64,000 bases of DNA from an uncultured Oscillibacter sp. (GCA_947577075.1 CANPTW010000010.1:1-64000); one strand, 5' to 3'. Numbered from the stretch's first letter, positions 31,947 to 41,243 are shown. Numbers and translations are program-made. The notes: generated from the sequence alone by a model not told the origin.

Positions 31947-32522
31947 ATGGCACAGATCGTTTTGGCCTCCGGGTCCCCCCGGAGGCGGGAGCTTTTGGAG
32001 CGCATCGGCCTCACGGACTTTGTGGTCCGGGTGCCGGAGGTGGAGGAGTCCTTTCCCGAGGGGCTGACGCCGCCGGAGGTGGTGGCCTATATCTCCCGGG
32101 AGAAGGCGGAGGCCGCGGCCAGGCTCTGCGGGCCGGAGGACGTCGTCATCACCGCCGACACCATGGTCTTCCTGGACCGGGACCGCCTGGGCAAGCCCCG
32201 GGACGAACACCATGCCCTGGCAATGCTCACCGCCCTCCAGGGGCGGAAGCACACCGTCTGCACCGGCGTCACCGTCCTCCGGGGGGCCAGGCGCCTGACG
32301 GAAACGGAGTCCACCGATGTGTTCTTCCGCTCCGCCACGGAGGCGGAGCTCCGCCGCTATATCGCCACCGGGGAACCCATGGACAAGGCCGGGGCCTATG
32401 GCGTCCAGGGCCGGGGGGCCCTGCTGGTGGAGCGGCTGGAGGGGGACTTCTTCAATGTCATGGGCCTTCCGGTGCTCCGCCTGGCCAGGATGCTGGAGCG
32501 GTTCGGCGTTTCCCTGCTGTAA
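31947..32522 (+). CDS. maf: Maf family nucleotide pyrophosphatase
   Basis: A 191-aa Maf/YhdE protein: LASGSPRRRELLERIG (the SxRR motif), the conserved Glu/Lys region REKAEAAARL, VITADTMVFLDRDRLGKP (catalytic Asp) and KAGAYGVQGRGALLVERLEG. It hydrolyses dTTP, UTP or modified nucleotides (family knowledge), fitting with dut just upstream. AAGGAGGGCCT precedes the ATG. It opens the classical maf-mreC-mreD-PBP2 order; radC and mreB are absent here. Confidence 0.94.
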   Translation: MAQIVLASGSPRRRELLERIGLTDFVVRVPEVEESFPEGLTPPEVVAYISREKAEAAARLCGPEDVVITADTMVFLDRDRLGKPRDEHHALAMLTALQGRKHTVCTGVTVLRGARRLTETESTDVFFRSATEAELRRYIATGEPMDKAGAYGVQGRGALLVERLEGDFFNVMGLPVLRLARMLERFGVSLL

Positions 32523-32571
32523 TTCCCTCTCCCCCCCTTTTTTATCTTTGACCTTCATATAGGTGATCGGT

Positions 32572-33414
32572 TTGAAAAATTTCCTGAAACAGCACGGGCT
32601 CTGGGTTCTCTTCGCCGCCGCCGTTCTGTCGGTGGCCCTGGCGGTGATGTCGGTGCTCAGCGCCAACTCCTCCCCGCTGGCGAACCTGACGGGGATTCTC
32701 GTCTCCCCCTTCCGGGCGGGGTACACGGCCATCGCCAACTGGTTCAACGACCTGCAGAACTACTACAAGGACACCACGGACCTCCAGGCGGAAAACGCCG
32801 CCCTGCGCCGGCAGATCGCCCAGATGGAGGAGACTATCCGCCAGGCGGAAGCCGACGTGGAGGAGAACGCCAAGCTCCGGGAGCTGCTGGACCTGACGAA
32901 GCAGCGCCGGGACCTGACGGACTTCGAGGCCTGCATGATCACGGAGCACGAGGTGACCAACTGGACCTCCTCCCTGACCCTGAACAAGGGGACCTCCCTG
33001 GGCATCGAGGCGGGGGACTGCGTCATCGACGAGTGCGGAAACCTGGTGGGCGTCGTCAGCAAGGCGGGGACCAACTGGTCCACGGTGCTGACCCTGGTGG
33101 ACACGGACACCTCCCTGGGCGCCCAGGTCTTCCGGACCAAGGACCTGGGGGTGGCCCAGGGGGACTTCTCCCTCATGCGGGAAAGCCGCCTGCGGCTGGA
33201 CTACCTGCCGGCGGACTGCTCTCTCCTGCCCGGGGACGTGGTGGTGACCTCCGGCCTTAACGGTTACTACCCCTCCGGGCTGGTCATCGCCTCCGTGGAA
33301 GAGCTCCGCAAGGACGACTCCGGTGCCTCCTCCTACGCCATCCTGGCCCCGGAGACGGATTTAGACGCCCTGACGGAGGTCTTCGTCATCAAATCCTTTG
33401 AGATCGTCACCTGA
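32572..33414 (+). CDS. mreC: Rod shape-determining protein MreC
   Basis: A protein of about 280 aa with a short cytoplasmic tail, one membrane helix (LWVLFAAAVLSVALAVMSVL), a coiled coil (LQAENAALRRQIAQMEETIR, residues 65-105) and the two-lobed extracytoplasmic beta domain (GDCVIDECGNLVGVVS ... GDVVVTSGLNGYYPSGL). It scaffolds the elongasome between MreB/MreD and PBP2 (family knowledge). I choose TTG 32572 because AGGTGAT lies right before it; GTG 32563 is in frame but lacks such a site. Confidence 0.93.
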   Translation: MKNFLKQHGLWVLFAAAVLSVALAVMSVLSANSSPLANLTGILVSPFRAGYTAIANWFNDLQNYYKDTTDLQAENAALRRQIAQMEETIRQAEADVEENAKLRELLDLTKQRRDLTDFEACMITEHEVTNWTSSLTLNKGTSLGIEAGDCVIDECGNLVGVVSKAGTNWSTVLTLVDTDTSLGAQVFRTKDLGVAQGDFSLMRESRLRLDYLPADCSLLPGDVVVTSGLNGYYPSGLVIASVEELRKDDSGASSYAILAPETDLDALTEVFVIKSFEIVT

Positions 33415-33429
33415 CGCCGGAGGCTCTGT

Positions 33430-33942
33430 ATGATCGCGAGAAACGAAACCATCTTCAAATGGTCCCTTTACGCCGCCGCCACGGCCCTCTGCCTCCTCAT
33501 TCAGGGGGGGCTGCTCCAGCGGCTGGCCGTCTGGGGCATGATCCCCTTCCTCTATCCCCTTCTGGCGGCCATTCCCGCCACCTTCGAGGGGCCCCTGGCG
33601 GGGACTATCTTCTCCCTGGCGCTGGGCATGGTCTGCGACCTGCTCCTGCCGGGGCCCATTCCCTGCCTGTATACCCTGATCTTCCCCCTGGCGGGCCTGT
33701 GCGCCGGGCTGCTGTCCCAAAGCTGGCTGCCCGCCGGGTTTCTCTGCTCCCTGGTTTCCGCCGCCGCCGCCTTCCTGCTTCACGGCGGCTTCCGCTGCCT
33801 CCTTCTCTGGATGCAGGGCAAGGCCGCCTGGGAGGCCGGGGCCCTGGTCATGCTGCGGGAGTTCTGTGTCACGGTTCCCTTCTCCGTTCCCCTGACGCTG
33901 CTTTACCGCTCCGTCTTCCGGAAAACCCACCTGGACGACTGA
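33430..33942 (+). CDS. mreD: Rod shape-determining protein MreD
   Basis: A 170-aa integral membrane protein with about five helices (LYAAATALCLLIQGGLL; GMIPFLYPLLAAIPATFEG; AGTIFSLALGMVCDLLLPG; LCSLVSAAAAFLLHGG). The G-x-x-x-D-L-L turn after the third helix is typical of MreD. It is part of the elongasome membrane complex. It sits 15 nt after mreC and is followed by the PBP2 gene after a 110-nt gap. Confidence 0.9.
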   Translation: MIARNETIFKWSLYAAATALCLLIQGGLLQRLAVWGMIPFLYPLLAAIPATFEGPLAGTIFSLALGMVCDLLLPGPIPCLYTLIFPLAGLCAGLLSQSWLPAGFLCSLVSAAAAFLLHGGFRCLLLWMQGKAAWEAGALVMLREFCVTVPFSVPLTLLYRSVFRKTHLDD

Positions 33943-34052
33943 TGTCCCCGGCAGGGCCCGGAAAAAAGCGTCCCCTCCTCCCCCGCCGCCGGGCCTCCGG
34001 CCCGGCTTCGCCCGGTTCCCCTTCGGGAAACTCCATCATAGAAAGGCGCCTT

Positions 34053-36233
34053 ATGGACCGCAAGGAAATGCAAAATACCCGTCTCTATCTGCTGGCCGCC
34101 CTCCTGGCGGTGGCGCTGGCCGCCTATCTCTTCGTGCTTTACGACGTGCAGGTCATTCATCACGACGACTACGCCGCCCAGGCCATCCGCTCCATCGTCC
34201 GCCCGGAGAAGGTGGAGGCCTCCCGGGGCATCATCACGGACCGCAACGGCAGGCCCCTGGTTTCCAACCGCTCCACCTATGACCTGACCTTCGACGCGAA
34301 CCTCCTCCGCCCGGGGGACGACGACAACGAGGCCATCCTCCGCCTGGTCCAGCTCTGCCAGTCCGAGGGCGTGGCCTGGAGCGACAACCTGCCCATCTCC
34401 CGCCGGGCCCCCTACACCTACACCGTGGACCAGATGGACGGGCAGCAGCGGAAGCTCTTCCTGGCCTACCTCAAGAGCCTGAAGCCCTGCGCCGAGGCCC
34501 TGGGGGAATACCTCCTCCGCCACCCGGAGGCGGTTTCCACCCCGGAGCCCGAGCCCGAGGAGGGGGCCGCCCCCGCCGAGGAGCTCTCCCCCAAGAAGCG
34601 GGCCCAGGACCTTCTGGACCGCCTGGTCCCCGACGATCTGACGGAGGAGCTGCTGACGGACGCCGGGGTCACCCCCGCCCAGCTCATCGGCGCCATGCGG
34701 GGGGAGCTGGACATCCCCGAGCACTACACCATGACCCAGGCCCGGATGGTCCTGGGGGTCCAGTACGAGCTCTCCGTCCGGAAGCTGGACAATTACGCCG
34801 CCTACGTCCTGGCCCAGGACATCGACACCCCCTTCATCTCCCTCCTCAGCGACGGGAACTACGCCGGGGCCAAGGTGACCCTCTCCTCCGTCCGGGAGTA
34901 TGAGACTACCAGCGCCGCCCATATTCTGGGCTACGTGGGCAAAATCGGCATCGAGGACGACTATCCCTCTTTAAAGGAAAAGGGCTACGATTACGACGAC
35001 CTCATCGGCAAGGAGGGGGCGGAGCTGGCCTTTGAGGACTACCTCAAGGGCAAGGACGGCCGCCGGATGGTGGCCACCAACGACGAGGGCAAGGTCACCG
35101 GGGAATTCTACTCCACGGAGCCCGAGCCCGGGAACATCGTGGAGCTGACCATCGACCTGGACTTCCAGACCCAGGTGGAGAACTGCCTGGCGGAGACCGT
35201 CGCCCGGCTGAACGCCGACGGCGACGAGAAGCGGGGCGCGGGGGCGGCGGTGGTCCAGGTGGGCACCGGCGAGGTGCTGGCCCTGGCCTCCTACCCCTCC
35301 TATGACCTCTCCACCTGGCGGGAGGACTTCGCCCAGCTCAACGCCGACCCCCGCACCCCCATGTACAACCGGGCCACCATGAACGGCTATCCCCCCGGCT
35401 CCACCCTGAAGCCCTTCACCGCCATGGCGGCCCTGCTGGACGGGAAGGTGACGTTGAAAGAGAAAATCAAGGACACGGGTTCCTGGCGCTACCCCGGGGA
35501 CGAGCAGAACAGCTACGCCAACTGCTGGAAGCGCTCGGGCCACGGAAACCTGAACGTCACCGGGGCCATCACCAACTCCTGCAACTACTTCTTCGCCGAG
35601 ATGGGCTTCCGCCTGGAAATGGAGGGGCTTCGGAAATACCTGGTCCAGTTCGGCCTGGGGGAGAAAACCGGCATCGAGATTCCCGAGACCGCCGGGCTCC
35701 TGCCGGAGAACCCCCAGGGCCAGAACCAGGCCCCCTGGGCGGCCTTCGGCCAGGGCTCTCAGCTCTACTCTCCCCTCCAGCTGGCAAACTATATCGCCAC
35801 CCTGGTTTCCGGCGGGAAGCACTGCCAGGCCCACCTGCTGAAAACGGCCAAGACCTATGACAACTCCGCCGTGGTGGCCGTGGGGAACACGGAGCCCCTG
35901 AACACCGTCGACATCAGCGAGGAAAACCTCCGGGCGGTGAAGGAGGGCATGAAGGGCCTGGTGGAGGGGACCCTCTCCCCCTACTTCCGCAGCTGCGTAG
36001 TCTCCGCCGGGGCCAAGACCGGCACCTCCCAGGTCCGGGCGGACACGAAGAACCACGGCGTCTTCGTCTGCTTCGCCCCCTACGACGACCCGGAGATCGC
36101 CGTGGCCATCGCCATCGAGCGGGCGGACGCCGGCGCGGCCCTGGCCTCCACGGCGGTGAACATTCTCAACGCCTACTTCACCCCCGGCGCGGACGCCGCC
36201 TCCGTCACCGGGGAGAATCAGCTGCTTCCCTGA
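34053..36233 (+). CDS. mrdA: Penicillin-binding protein 2 (elongation transpeptidase)
   Basis: A 726-aa class B PBP. It has a membrane anchor (LYLLAALLAVALAAYLFVLY), a dimerisation/pedestal region with EASRGIITDRNGRPLVSN, an inserted acidic segment (STPEPEPEEGAAPAEE, about 165-180), and a transpeptidase domain with SxxK in YPPGSTLKPFTAM (catalytic Ser), SxN in TNSCNYFF and KTGTS near the end. It cross-links septal or side-wall peptidoglycan with RodA (family knowledge). AAAGGCGCC precedes the ATG at 34053; the frame is open further upstream through the mreD region but not used. The position after mreCD supports PBP2 and not PBP3. Confidence 0.94.
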   Translation: MDRKEMQNTRLYLLAALLAVALAAYLFVLYDVQVIHHDDYAAQAIRSIVRPEKVEASRGIITDRNGRPLVSNRSTYDLTFDANLLRPGDDDNEAILRLVQLCQSEGVAWSDNLPISRRAPYTYTVDQMDGQQRKLFLAYLKSLKPCAEALGEYLLRHPEAVSTPEPEPEEGAAPAEELSPKKRAQDLLDRLVPDDLTEELLTDAGVTPAQLIGAMRGELDIPEHYTMTQARMVLGVQYELSVRKLDNYAAYVLAQDIDTPFISLLSDGNYAGAKVTLSSVREYETTSAAHILGYVGKIGIEDDYPSLKEKGYDYDDLIGKEGAELAFEDYLKGKDGRRMVATNDEGKVTGEFYSTEPEPGNIVELTIDLDFQTQVENCLAETVARLNADGDEKRGAGAAVVQVGTGEVLALASYPSYDLSTWREDFAQLNADPRTPMYNRATMNGYPPGSTLKPFTAMAALLDGKVTLKEKIKDTGSWRYPGDEQNSYANCWKRSGHGNLNVTGAITNSCNYFFAEMGFRLEMEGLRKYLVQFGLGEKTGIEIPETAGLLPENPQGQNQAPWAAFGQGSQLYSPLQLANYIATLVSGGKHCQAHLLKTAKTYDNSAVVAVGNTEPLNTVDISEENLRAVKEGMKGLVEGTLSPYFRSCVVSAGAKTGTSQVRADTKNHGVFVCFAPYDDPEIAVAIAIERADAGAALASTAVNILNAYFTPGADAASVTGENQLLP

Positions 36234-36291
36234 CGGGCGGGGCCTTTTCCCGGGGCCCTTTTACGCAAGGGGGCTTTGCCTCCCTCCCCGG

Positions 36292-36314
36292 AAAGGGGCC
36301 GCGTCCCCTTTTAT
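36292..36314 (+). terminator. Intrinsic terminator after the mre/PBP2 operon
   Basis: AAAGGGG-CCGCGT-CCCCTTTT followed by ATCC; another GC-rich stem lies just before at 36237-36262. The next gene starts at 36338. Confidence 0.6.
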
Positions 36315-36337
36315 CCTACAAACAAGGAGTTTTCCGC

Positions 36338-38191
36338 ATGAACGTTCCTGCCGTCTTCGACTCCCGCGACGCCCACTGCAAGAAGCCCTACGGCGCCCTT
36401 CCCTGCGGGAAGGAGTGGTCCCTCACCTGCCGCCCCCTCTCCCAGGAGGGCTTTACCCACTGCTCCGTCATCCTCCGCCGGGAATTTGCCGGCCACGAGA
36501 TGGAGGCCGAGATGCCCTTCTCCGGCTTCCAGGAGGACCGGGCCTGCTTCTCCCTCTCCCTCCTCCCCTTCTCCTCGCCGGAGCTGGTCTGGTACTGGTT
36601 CCGCTTCTGGCGGGACGACGGAACCGGCTGCTTTCTGGACAAAACCGGCTACCGCAGCCAGGGGGACCCCATCCCCTGGCAGCTCACCGTCTATGAGGAG
36701 CGCCCTACCCCCGCCTGGTTCGGGGAGGGCGTGACCTACCAGATCTTCCCGGACCGCTACTGCCGCCTCTCCCTTCCCGACCCGTCGGGCCTCATCGGCG
36801 GCCGCTGGGTCCACGAGAACTGGGAGGACGTGCCCGCCTGGCGGCCGGAGGACGGCGAGATCAAAAACCGGGACTTCTTCGGCGGCTCCCTGGAGGGCGT
36901 CGCCGCCCATCTGGACGACCTGGCGGCCCTGGGGGTGGAGAGCCTGTACTTCTGCCCCATCTTTGAATCCGCCTCCAACCATCGGTACAACACGGCGGAT
37001 TACCGGAAAATTGACCCCCTCCTGGGAACGGAGGAGGACTTCCGGAGCCTCTGCGCCCAGGCCCGGGAGAAGGGCATCCGGGTGATTCTGGACGGCGTCT
37101 TCAACCACACCGGCTCCCAGAGCGTCTACTTCAACGCCGACGGCTTTTATCCCACCCTGGGGGCCGCCCAGAGCAGGGAGAGCCCTTATTACGATTGGTT
37201 CCACTTCAGCGAATGGCCCTGGGCCTATGAATCCTGGTGGGGCATCAGCACCCTGCCCAACGTCCGGGAGGACTGCCCGGACTACGTGGACTATATCATC
37301 GAGGGCCGGGACTCCGTGGTGAAGCACTGGCTCCGGGCGGGGGCCTCCGGCTGGCGGCTGGACGTGGCGGACGAGCTTCCGGACGGCTTCATCGAAAAGC
37401 TCCGCTCCGCCGTGGAGGAAACCGACCCCGACGCCCTGGTCCTGGGAGAGGTCTGGGAGGACGCCAGCAACAAGATCTCCTACTCCCAGCGCCGCCGCTA
37501 CCTCCTGGGCCGGGAGCTCCACGGCGTGATGAACTACCCCTTCCGCACGGCCCTGCTGGCCTACCTCCTGGGGGGCGGCGGCGAGTCCTTCCGGGAGGCC
37601 ATGGAAACCCTCCGGGAGAACTATCCCCCCGCCGCCTTCTTCTCCGCCCTGAACTTCCTGGGGACCCACGACACCCCCCGCGTCCTGACCATACTGGGGG
37701 GCCGCCCCCTTCCCGAGGGCCGGGAGGCCCAGTCCGCCTTCCGCCTCACCCCCGGGGAGCGGGAAACCGCCCGGGTCCGCCTCCGCCTGGCGGCGGCGGT
37801 GCTCTTCACCTTCCCCGGCTCCCCCATGATCTACTACGGCGACGAGGCCGGCATGGAGGGGGCGGCGGACCCCTTCAACCGGGGGACCTATCCCTGGGGG
37901 CGGGAGGACCGGGAGCTTCTCGAGTGGTTCTCCCGGCTGGGGACCCTGCGCAAGGGCCGGGCCTCCCTCCGCCGGGGGGACCTCCGCTGGCTGGAGGCGG
38001 AGGGGCCGCTGCTGTCCTACGTCCGGGAACTCCCCGGAGAGAGCACCCTTACCCTGGTGAACGCCGGCGGCGGGGAGCGGAGCTTCTCCCTTCCCGAGGC
38101 GGACTACCGGGACCTTCTCACCGGCGAACCCGTCCCCGGCGGGCAGGTGCCGGCGCCTCCCCACAGCGTCCGGCTGCTGGGAATCGGCTGA
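36338..38191 (+). CDS. Glycoside hydrolase family 13 (neopullulanase/cyclomaltodextrinase-like)
   Basis: A 617-aa alpha-amylase superfamily enzyme without a signal peptide, thus cytoplasmic. Residues 1-125 form an N-terminal beta domain. The barrel starts at GVTYQIFPDRY and contains VILDGVFNHTG (region I), GWRLDVADELP (nucleophile Asp, region II), VLGEVWEDAS (general acid Glu, region III) and FLGTHDTPRVL (Asp, region IV). The C-terminal beta domain ends in HSVRLLGIG. It would hydrolyse short alpha-glucans or cyclodextrins taken up by the cell (family knowledge). ACAAGGAG precedes the ATG. MITE B2 follows 6 nt after the stop. Confidence 0.92.
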   Translation: MNVPAVFDSRDAHCKKPYGALPCGKEWSLTCRPLSQEGFTHCSVILRREFAGHEMEAEMPFSGFQEDRACFSLSLLPFSSPELVWYWFRFWRDDGTGCFLDKTGYRSQGDPIPWQLTVYEERPTPAWFGEGVTYQIFPDRYCRLSLPDPSGLIGGRWVHENWEDVPAWRPEDGEIKNRDFFGGSLEGVAAHLDDLAALGVESLYFCPIFESASNHRYNTADYRKIDPLLGTEEDFRSLCAQAREKGIRVILDGVFNHTGSQSVYFNADGFYPTLGAAQSRESPYYDWFHFSEWPWAYESWWGISTLPNVREDCPDYVDYIIEGRDSVVKHWLRAGASGWRLDVADELPDGFIEKLRSAVEETDPDALVLGEVWEDASNKISYSQRRRYLLGRELHGVMNYPFRTALLAYLLGGGGESFREAMETLRENYPPAAFFSALNFLGTHDTPRVLTILGGRPLPEGREAQSAFRLTPGERETARVRLRLAAAVLFTFPGSPMIYYGDEAGMEGAADPFNRGTYPWGREDRELLEWFSRLGTLRKGRASLRRGDLRWLEAEGPLLSYVRELPGESTLTLVNAGGGERSFSLPEADYRDLLTGEPVPGGQVPAPPHSVRLLGIG

Positions 38192-38197
38192 GAATTT

Positions 38198-38308
38198 TAG
38201 GGTCTGTTCCCACAGGCCCAAACGCATGTCTTTCCGGCAAATGTTGCCGTCTGCGGCGTTAAAAATCTGCCCGGAAATCCGCACACTTGGTTTGTGTGAA
38301 CAGACCCC
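38198..38308 (+). mobile_element. MITE family B, copy B2 (about 111 bp)
   Basis: The ends TAGGGTCTGTTC and GTGTGAACAGACCCC form an inverted repeat related to B1 at 6727-7027; GCCCAAACGCA follows the left end in both. The interior is shorter than in B1. It lies between the GH13 gene and the first parS site. Confidence 0.65.
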
Positions 38309-38315
38309 GGCAAAT

Positions 38316-38331
38316 TGTTTCACGTGAAACA
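38316..38331. promoter_or_regulatory. parS: parS site 1
   Basis: TGTTTCACGTGAAACA, the perfect 16-bp palindromic ParB-binding consensus of bacterial chromosomes. It lies 386 bp before parA. Confidence 0.93.
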
Positions 38332-38484
38332 CTCCCCGCCCAAAAGGGCCCCTGTCCAACAGGGGTCCTTTTTGCGCAGACCCTCCCTCCGCGCCTCCCT
38401 GGAAGCGGGCCCCTGTCCGGGCGGCATTGGCGGCGGAGCGGAGATGTATGCCGCCTGTTTTTGCCGCTTTGGCGGGGGCCTCCC

Positions 38485-38500
38485 TGTTTCACGTGAAACT
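38485..38500. promoter_or_regulatory. parS: parS site 2
   Basis: TGTTTCACGTGAAACT, 15 of 16 consensus positions, 169 bp from parS 1. Confidence 0.9.
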
Positions 38501-38546
38501 TTTTCGCCAAATGGCTCCATTTTTAGAAAAATTGTGGGATTTGACC

Positions 38547-38575
38547 TTGCAAGGCCCCTCGGCCCTTGCTATAAT
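38547..38575 (+). promoter_or_regulatory. parA promoter
   Basis: TTGCAA (38547-38552), 17-nt spacer, TATAAT (38570-38575), with TGC before the -10. It lies 46 nt from parS 2, so spreading ParB may repress it (inference). Confidence 0.65.
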
Positions 38576-38716
38576 GATGGTTACATATGGCCCGGACCGG
38601 CTCCGGTTTTGGGCTCCGCCCGGATCACGGCAGAGGTCCGGCCTCCGGCGGGGGCTTTGCTTTTTCCGGCGGAGTTCCGCCCGCCTGGCGGGAAAATCGG
38701 TAAAGTAGGTGCTTTT

Positions 38717-39481
38717 GTGGCAAAAATCATTGCAGTAGTAAACCAAAAGGGCGGCGTGGGGAAAACGACCACCTGCGTCAATCTCGCCGCCGCCCTGACG
38801 GAGGCGGGGAAGCGCGTCCTTCTCTGCGACTTTGACCCCCAGGCCAACGCCACCTCCGGCATGGGCGTGGACAAGACCGTCTCCAAGGGGGTCTACTCCG
38901 CCCTAATCGGGGAACTCCCCGCCGGGGAGGCGGTGGTCCGCACCCGCTATGGGGACGTGCTGCCCTCCAACAAGGCCCTGGCGGGGGCGGGGGTGGAGCT
39001 CATCGGCATGGAAAACCGGGAGTTTCTGCTGAAGCACGCCCTGGCCCCCCTGCGGGAGGACTATGACTTCCTTCTTGTGGATTGCCCTCCCTCCCTGGAG
39101 CTTCTGACGCTGAACGCCCTGTGCGCCGCGGACTCCATCCTGGTGCCGGTGCAGTGCGAGTACTTCGCCCTGGAGGGGCTCAGCGACCTGATGAACACGG
39201 TCCGGCTGGTGCGGCGGTCCCTGAATCCCTCCCTGGAGCTGGAGGGCGTGCTTCTGACCATGTTCGACGGGCGGACGAACCTGGCCCTGCAGGTGGCGGA
39301 GGAAGTGAAGCACTACTTCCCCGGCAAGGTGTACGCCGCGGTCATTCCCCGGAACATCCGCCTTTCCGAGGCCCCCAGCCACGGAAAACCCATCAGCGCC
39401 TATGACCGGGCCTCCCGGGGGGCGGACGCCTACTCCGCCTTTGCCTCCGAATTTATGAGGCAGAGCGGGGCCCCGGGCTGA
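38717..39481 (+). CDS. parA: Chromosome partition ATPase ParA/Soj
   Basis: A 254-aa ParA without an N-terminal DNA-binding extension, hence Soj-like. The deviant Walker A is NQKGGVGKTTTCVNLA (residues 9-24), A' is LLCDFDPQANATSGMG, and the Walker B region is FLLVDCPPSLELLTLNA. It binds DNA as an ATP dimer and, with ParB-parS, segregates origins (family knowledge). GTG 38717 is used with AGTAGGT upstream; the open frame from 38315 runs through parS sites and is not coding. Soj proteins also affect DnaA and sporulation in Bacillus. Confidence 0.95.
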   Translation: MAKIIAVVNQKGGVGKTTTCVNLAAALTEAGKRVLLCDFDPQANATSGMGVDKTVSKGVYSALIGELPAGEAVVRTRYGDVLPSNKALAGAGVELIGMENREFLLKHALAPLREDYDFLLVDCPPSLELLTLNALCAADSILVPVQCEYFALEGLSDLMNTVRLVRRSLNPSLELEGVLLTMFDGRTNLALQVAEEVKHYFPGKVYAAVIPRNIRLSEAPSHGKPISAYDRASRGADAYSAFASEFMRQSGAPG

Positions 39482-39599
39482 TGGCGGCAGGCAGTGCAGA
39501 GCAAGGGGGAGGGCGCCGGAGGCGCCGCCTGCACCCGCCGGGGCTGCCGGTCCTTTGGCCGGCCGCCGGAATGCTTCCCCCTGAAAGGAGCGTGTTCTT

Positions 39600-40490
39600 G
39601 TGGCAAGCAAAAAGCCCTCCGGACTGGGACGGGGCTTGGGCGCCCTGCTTGGCGACGACGTATTAAAACCCGAGGCAGCGGGGAACCTGTATTTACCCAT
39701 CTCCCAGGTGGAAAGCTGCTCCGCCCAGCCCCGGAAGCTCTTTGACGAGGCGGCCCTGGCGGAGCTGGCGGATTCCATCCGGGAGCACGGGGTCATCCAG
39801 CCCCTGACGGTGCGGAAGCTCTCCTCCGGCTATTATCAGATCATCGCCGGGGAGCGCCGCTGGCGGGCCGCCCGGCTGGCGGGGCTCAGCGAGGTTCCCG
39901 CCGTGGTCGTCGAGGCCGACGACCAGAAGGCGGCGGAGCTGGCCCTGGTGGAAAATCTCCAGCGGGAGGACCTGAACCCCATGGAGGAGGCCGCCGGCTT
40001 CCAGTCCCTGATTCAAACCTATCACATGACCCAGGAGGAGGCCGCCCGGCGGGTGGGGAAATCCCGCAGCGCCGTGGCCAACGCCATGCGGCTTCTGGGC
40101 CTCCAGGGCGGCGTGCGGAAGCTGGTGGAGGAGGGAAGCCTCTCCGCCGGGCACGCCCGGACCCTGCTCCCCCTCTCCCCCGCCCTTCAGGAGCAGGCGG
40201 CGGAGGCCGTGATCCGGGGCCAGCTCTCCGTCCGGCAGACGGAGGCCCTGGTGAAACGGATGCTGGAGGAGCCCGAGGAGGAGCCGGACCTTCCCGCGCC
40301 GCCCAGGGAGGTGGATTACACCCTGGAGGCCCAGGTGGCCCTGTCCAACAAGCTGGGCCGGGGGGTCAAGATCGTCATGGGCCGGAAGAAGGGGCGGATC
40401 GAGCTGGAGTACTACGGCGTGGACGATTTGAACGATCTTCTGGAAGCCCTGGAGCTCTTGAAGGTCGGGCGGAAAGGACCGGAGGCATGA
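39600..40490 (+). CDS. parB: Chromosome partition protein ParB/Spo0J
   Basis: A 296-aa ParB. The N-terminal GLGRGLGALLG stimulates ParA; the CTPase/clamp domain shows AGERRWRAARLAG and ALVENLQREDLNPMEEA; the helix-turn-helix TQEEAARRVGKSRSAVANAM binds parS; and a C-terminal dimer domain follows (ALSNKLGRGVKIVMG). It loads at the nearby parS sites and slides as a CTP-dependent clamp (family knowledge). GTG 39600 follows GAAAGGAG. The 118 nt between parA and parB hold no gene. The stop overlaps the next start (ATGA). Confidence 0.96.
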   Translation: MASKKPSGLGRGLGALLGDDVLKPEAAGNLYLPISQVESCSAQPRKLFDEAALAELADSIREHGVIQPLTVRKLSSGYYQIIAGERRWRAARLAGLSEVPAVVVEADDQKAAELALVENLQREDLNPMEEAAGFQSLIQTYHMTQEEAARRVGKSRSAVANAMRLLGLQGGVRKLVEEGSLSAGHARTLLPLSPALQEQAAEAVIRGQLSVRQTEALVKRMLEEPEEEPDLPAPPREVDYTLEAQVALSNKLGRGVKIVMGRKKGRIELEYYGVDDLNDLLEALELLKVGRKGPEA

Positions 40491-41041
40491 AGCTGGAAAA
40501 ACGAAGCGGCGGAGGCCCCGCGGAACCGGAGGAGGAAGCCGTCCCCAGGGGGAAAAAGCCCGTTGTGGTCTATATCATGGTGCTGTTCATCGCCGCCTTT
40601 CTGCTGATGGCCTGGTCCTTCGCCTCCCACCAGCGGAGCAACACCGAGGCCCTGGGGCGGCTGCAAAGCTCCGTCACCGCCATGCAGGAGGTCCAGGACC
40701 TCCAGGACCAGATCATCGCCCTGCAAAAGGAGCTGGCGGAGGCGGAAAAGCGGGTGGAGGAGCTGGAGGACGAGGCGGAGAGCCGGCAGAGCGAACAGGA
40801 GACCAAGGAGCGGGAGCTGGAGGCTATGGATCTCCTCTACTCCCTGCAGCAGCGGTACTCCGCTAAGGATTACACGGCCTGCCGGGAGATTCTGGACCGC
40901 ATGGAGTCCGGCGGCCTGACGGAGGCCCTCCGGGACGGCCAGCCCACGCCGGACAGCGTCACCGCTCCCCGCAGGCGCTTCCAGCAGCTCAAAGCCGCCG
41001 TGGAGGCCCGGGAGGCGGAGGCGGAAGAGGCGGAGCAATGA
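40487..41041 (+). CDS. Membrane-anchored coiled-coil protein downstream of parB
   Basis: A 184-aa protein with a short basic cytoplasmic tail, one membrane helix (PVVVYIMVLFIAAFLLMAWSF, about 25-45) and a long coiled coil (DQIIALQKELAEAEKRVEEL, to about 115), then a small helical tail. I recognise no named family; the layout resembles septum or chromosome-anchoring proteins, but that is only position and architecture. It overlaps parB by 4 nt and is co-translated with it. Confidence 0.75.
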   Translation: MKLEKRSGGGPAEPEEEAVPRGKKPVVVYIMVLFIAAFLLMAWSFASHQRSNTEALGRLQSSVTAMQEVQDLQDQIIALQKELAEAEKRVEELEDEAESRQSEQETKERELEAMDLLYSLQQRYSAKDYTACREILDRMESGGLTEALRDGQPTPDSVTAPRRRFQQLKAAVEAREAEAEEAEQ

Positions 41042-41182
41042 CCCGGATGGGCCGGGTCCCGGCCCGGGCGGCGGCCTTCCGGCCATTGTCTGGAGGAAGA
41101 AAACCGAACGGACAGGTAAGCCCTCTTCTCCACCAGGGAAACATCCCCTTTGGAACGGGGCGCCTCCCCCCCAACTGCCGCA

Positions 41183-41243
41183 TAAGCGGCGGCGGAAAAA
41201 GAAGGACAGACGATTCTGCGAGAGACACCCCCCCGCCCCGGAA
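41183..41243 (+). repeat. Degenerate remnant of the inverted repeat flanking the XRE modules
   Basis: AAGCGGCGGCGGAAAAAGAA and the following GACGATTCTGCGAGA match, with several changes, the inner ends of the repeats at 48637 and 52240 (TAGCGGCAGCGGAAAGAGAA ... CGATTCTTCGAGA). Only about 60 bp are recognisable. The rest of the 281-nt gap between the coiled-coil gene and serS holds no gene or clear T-box. Confidence 0.5.
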
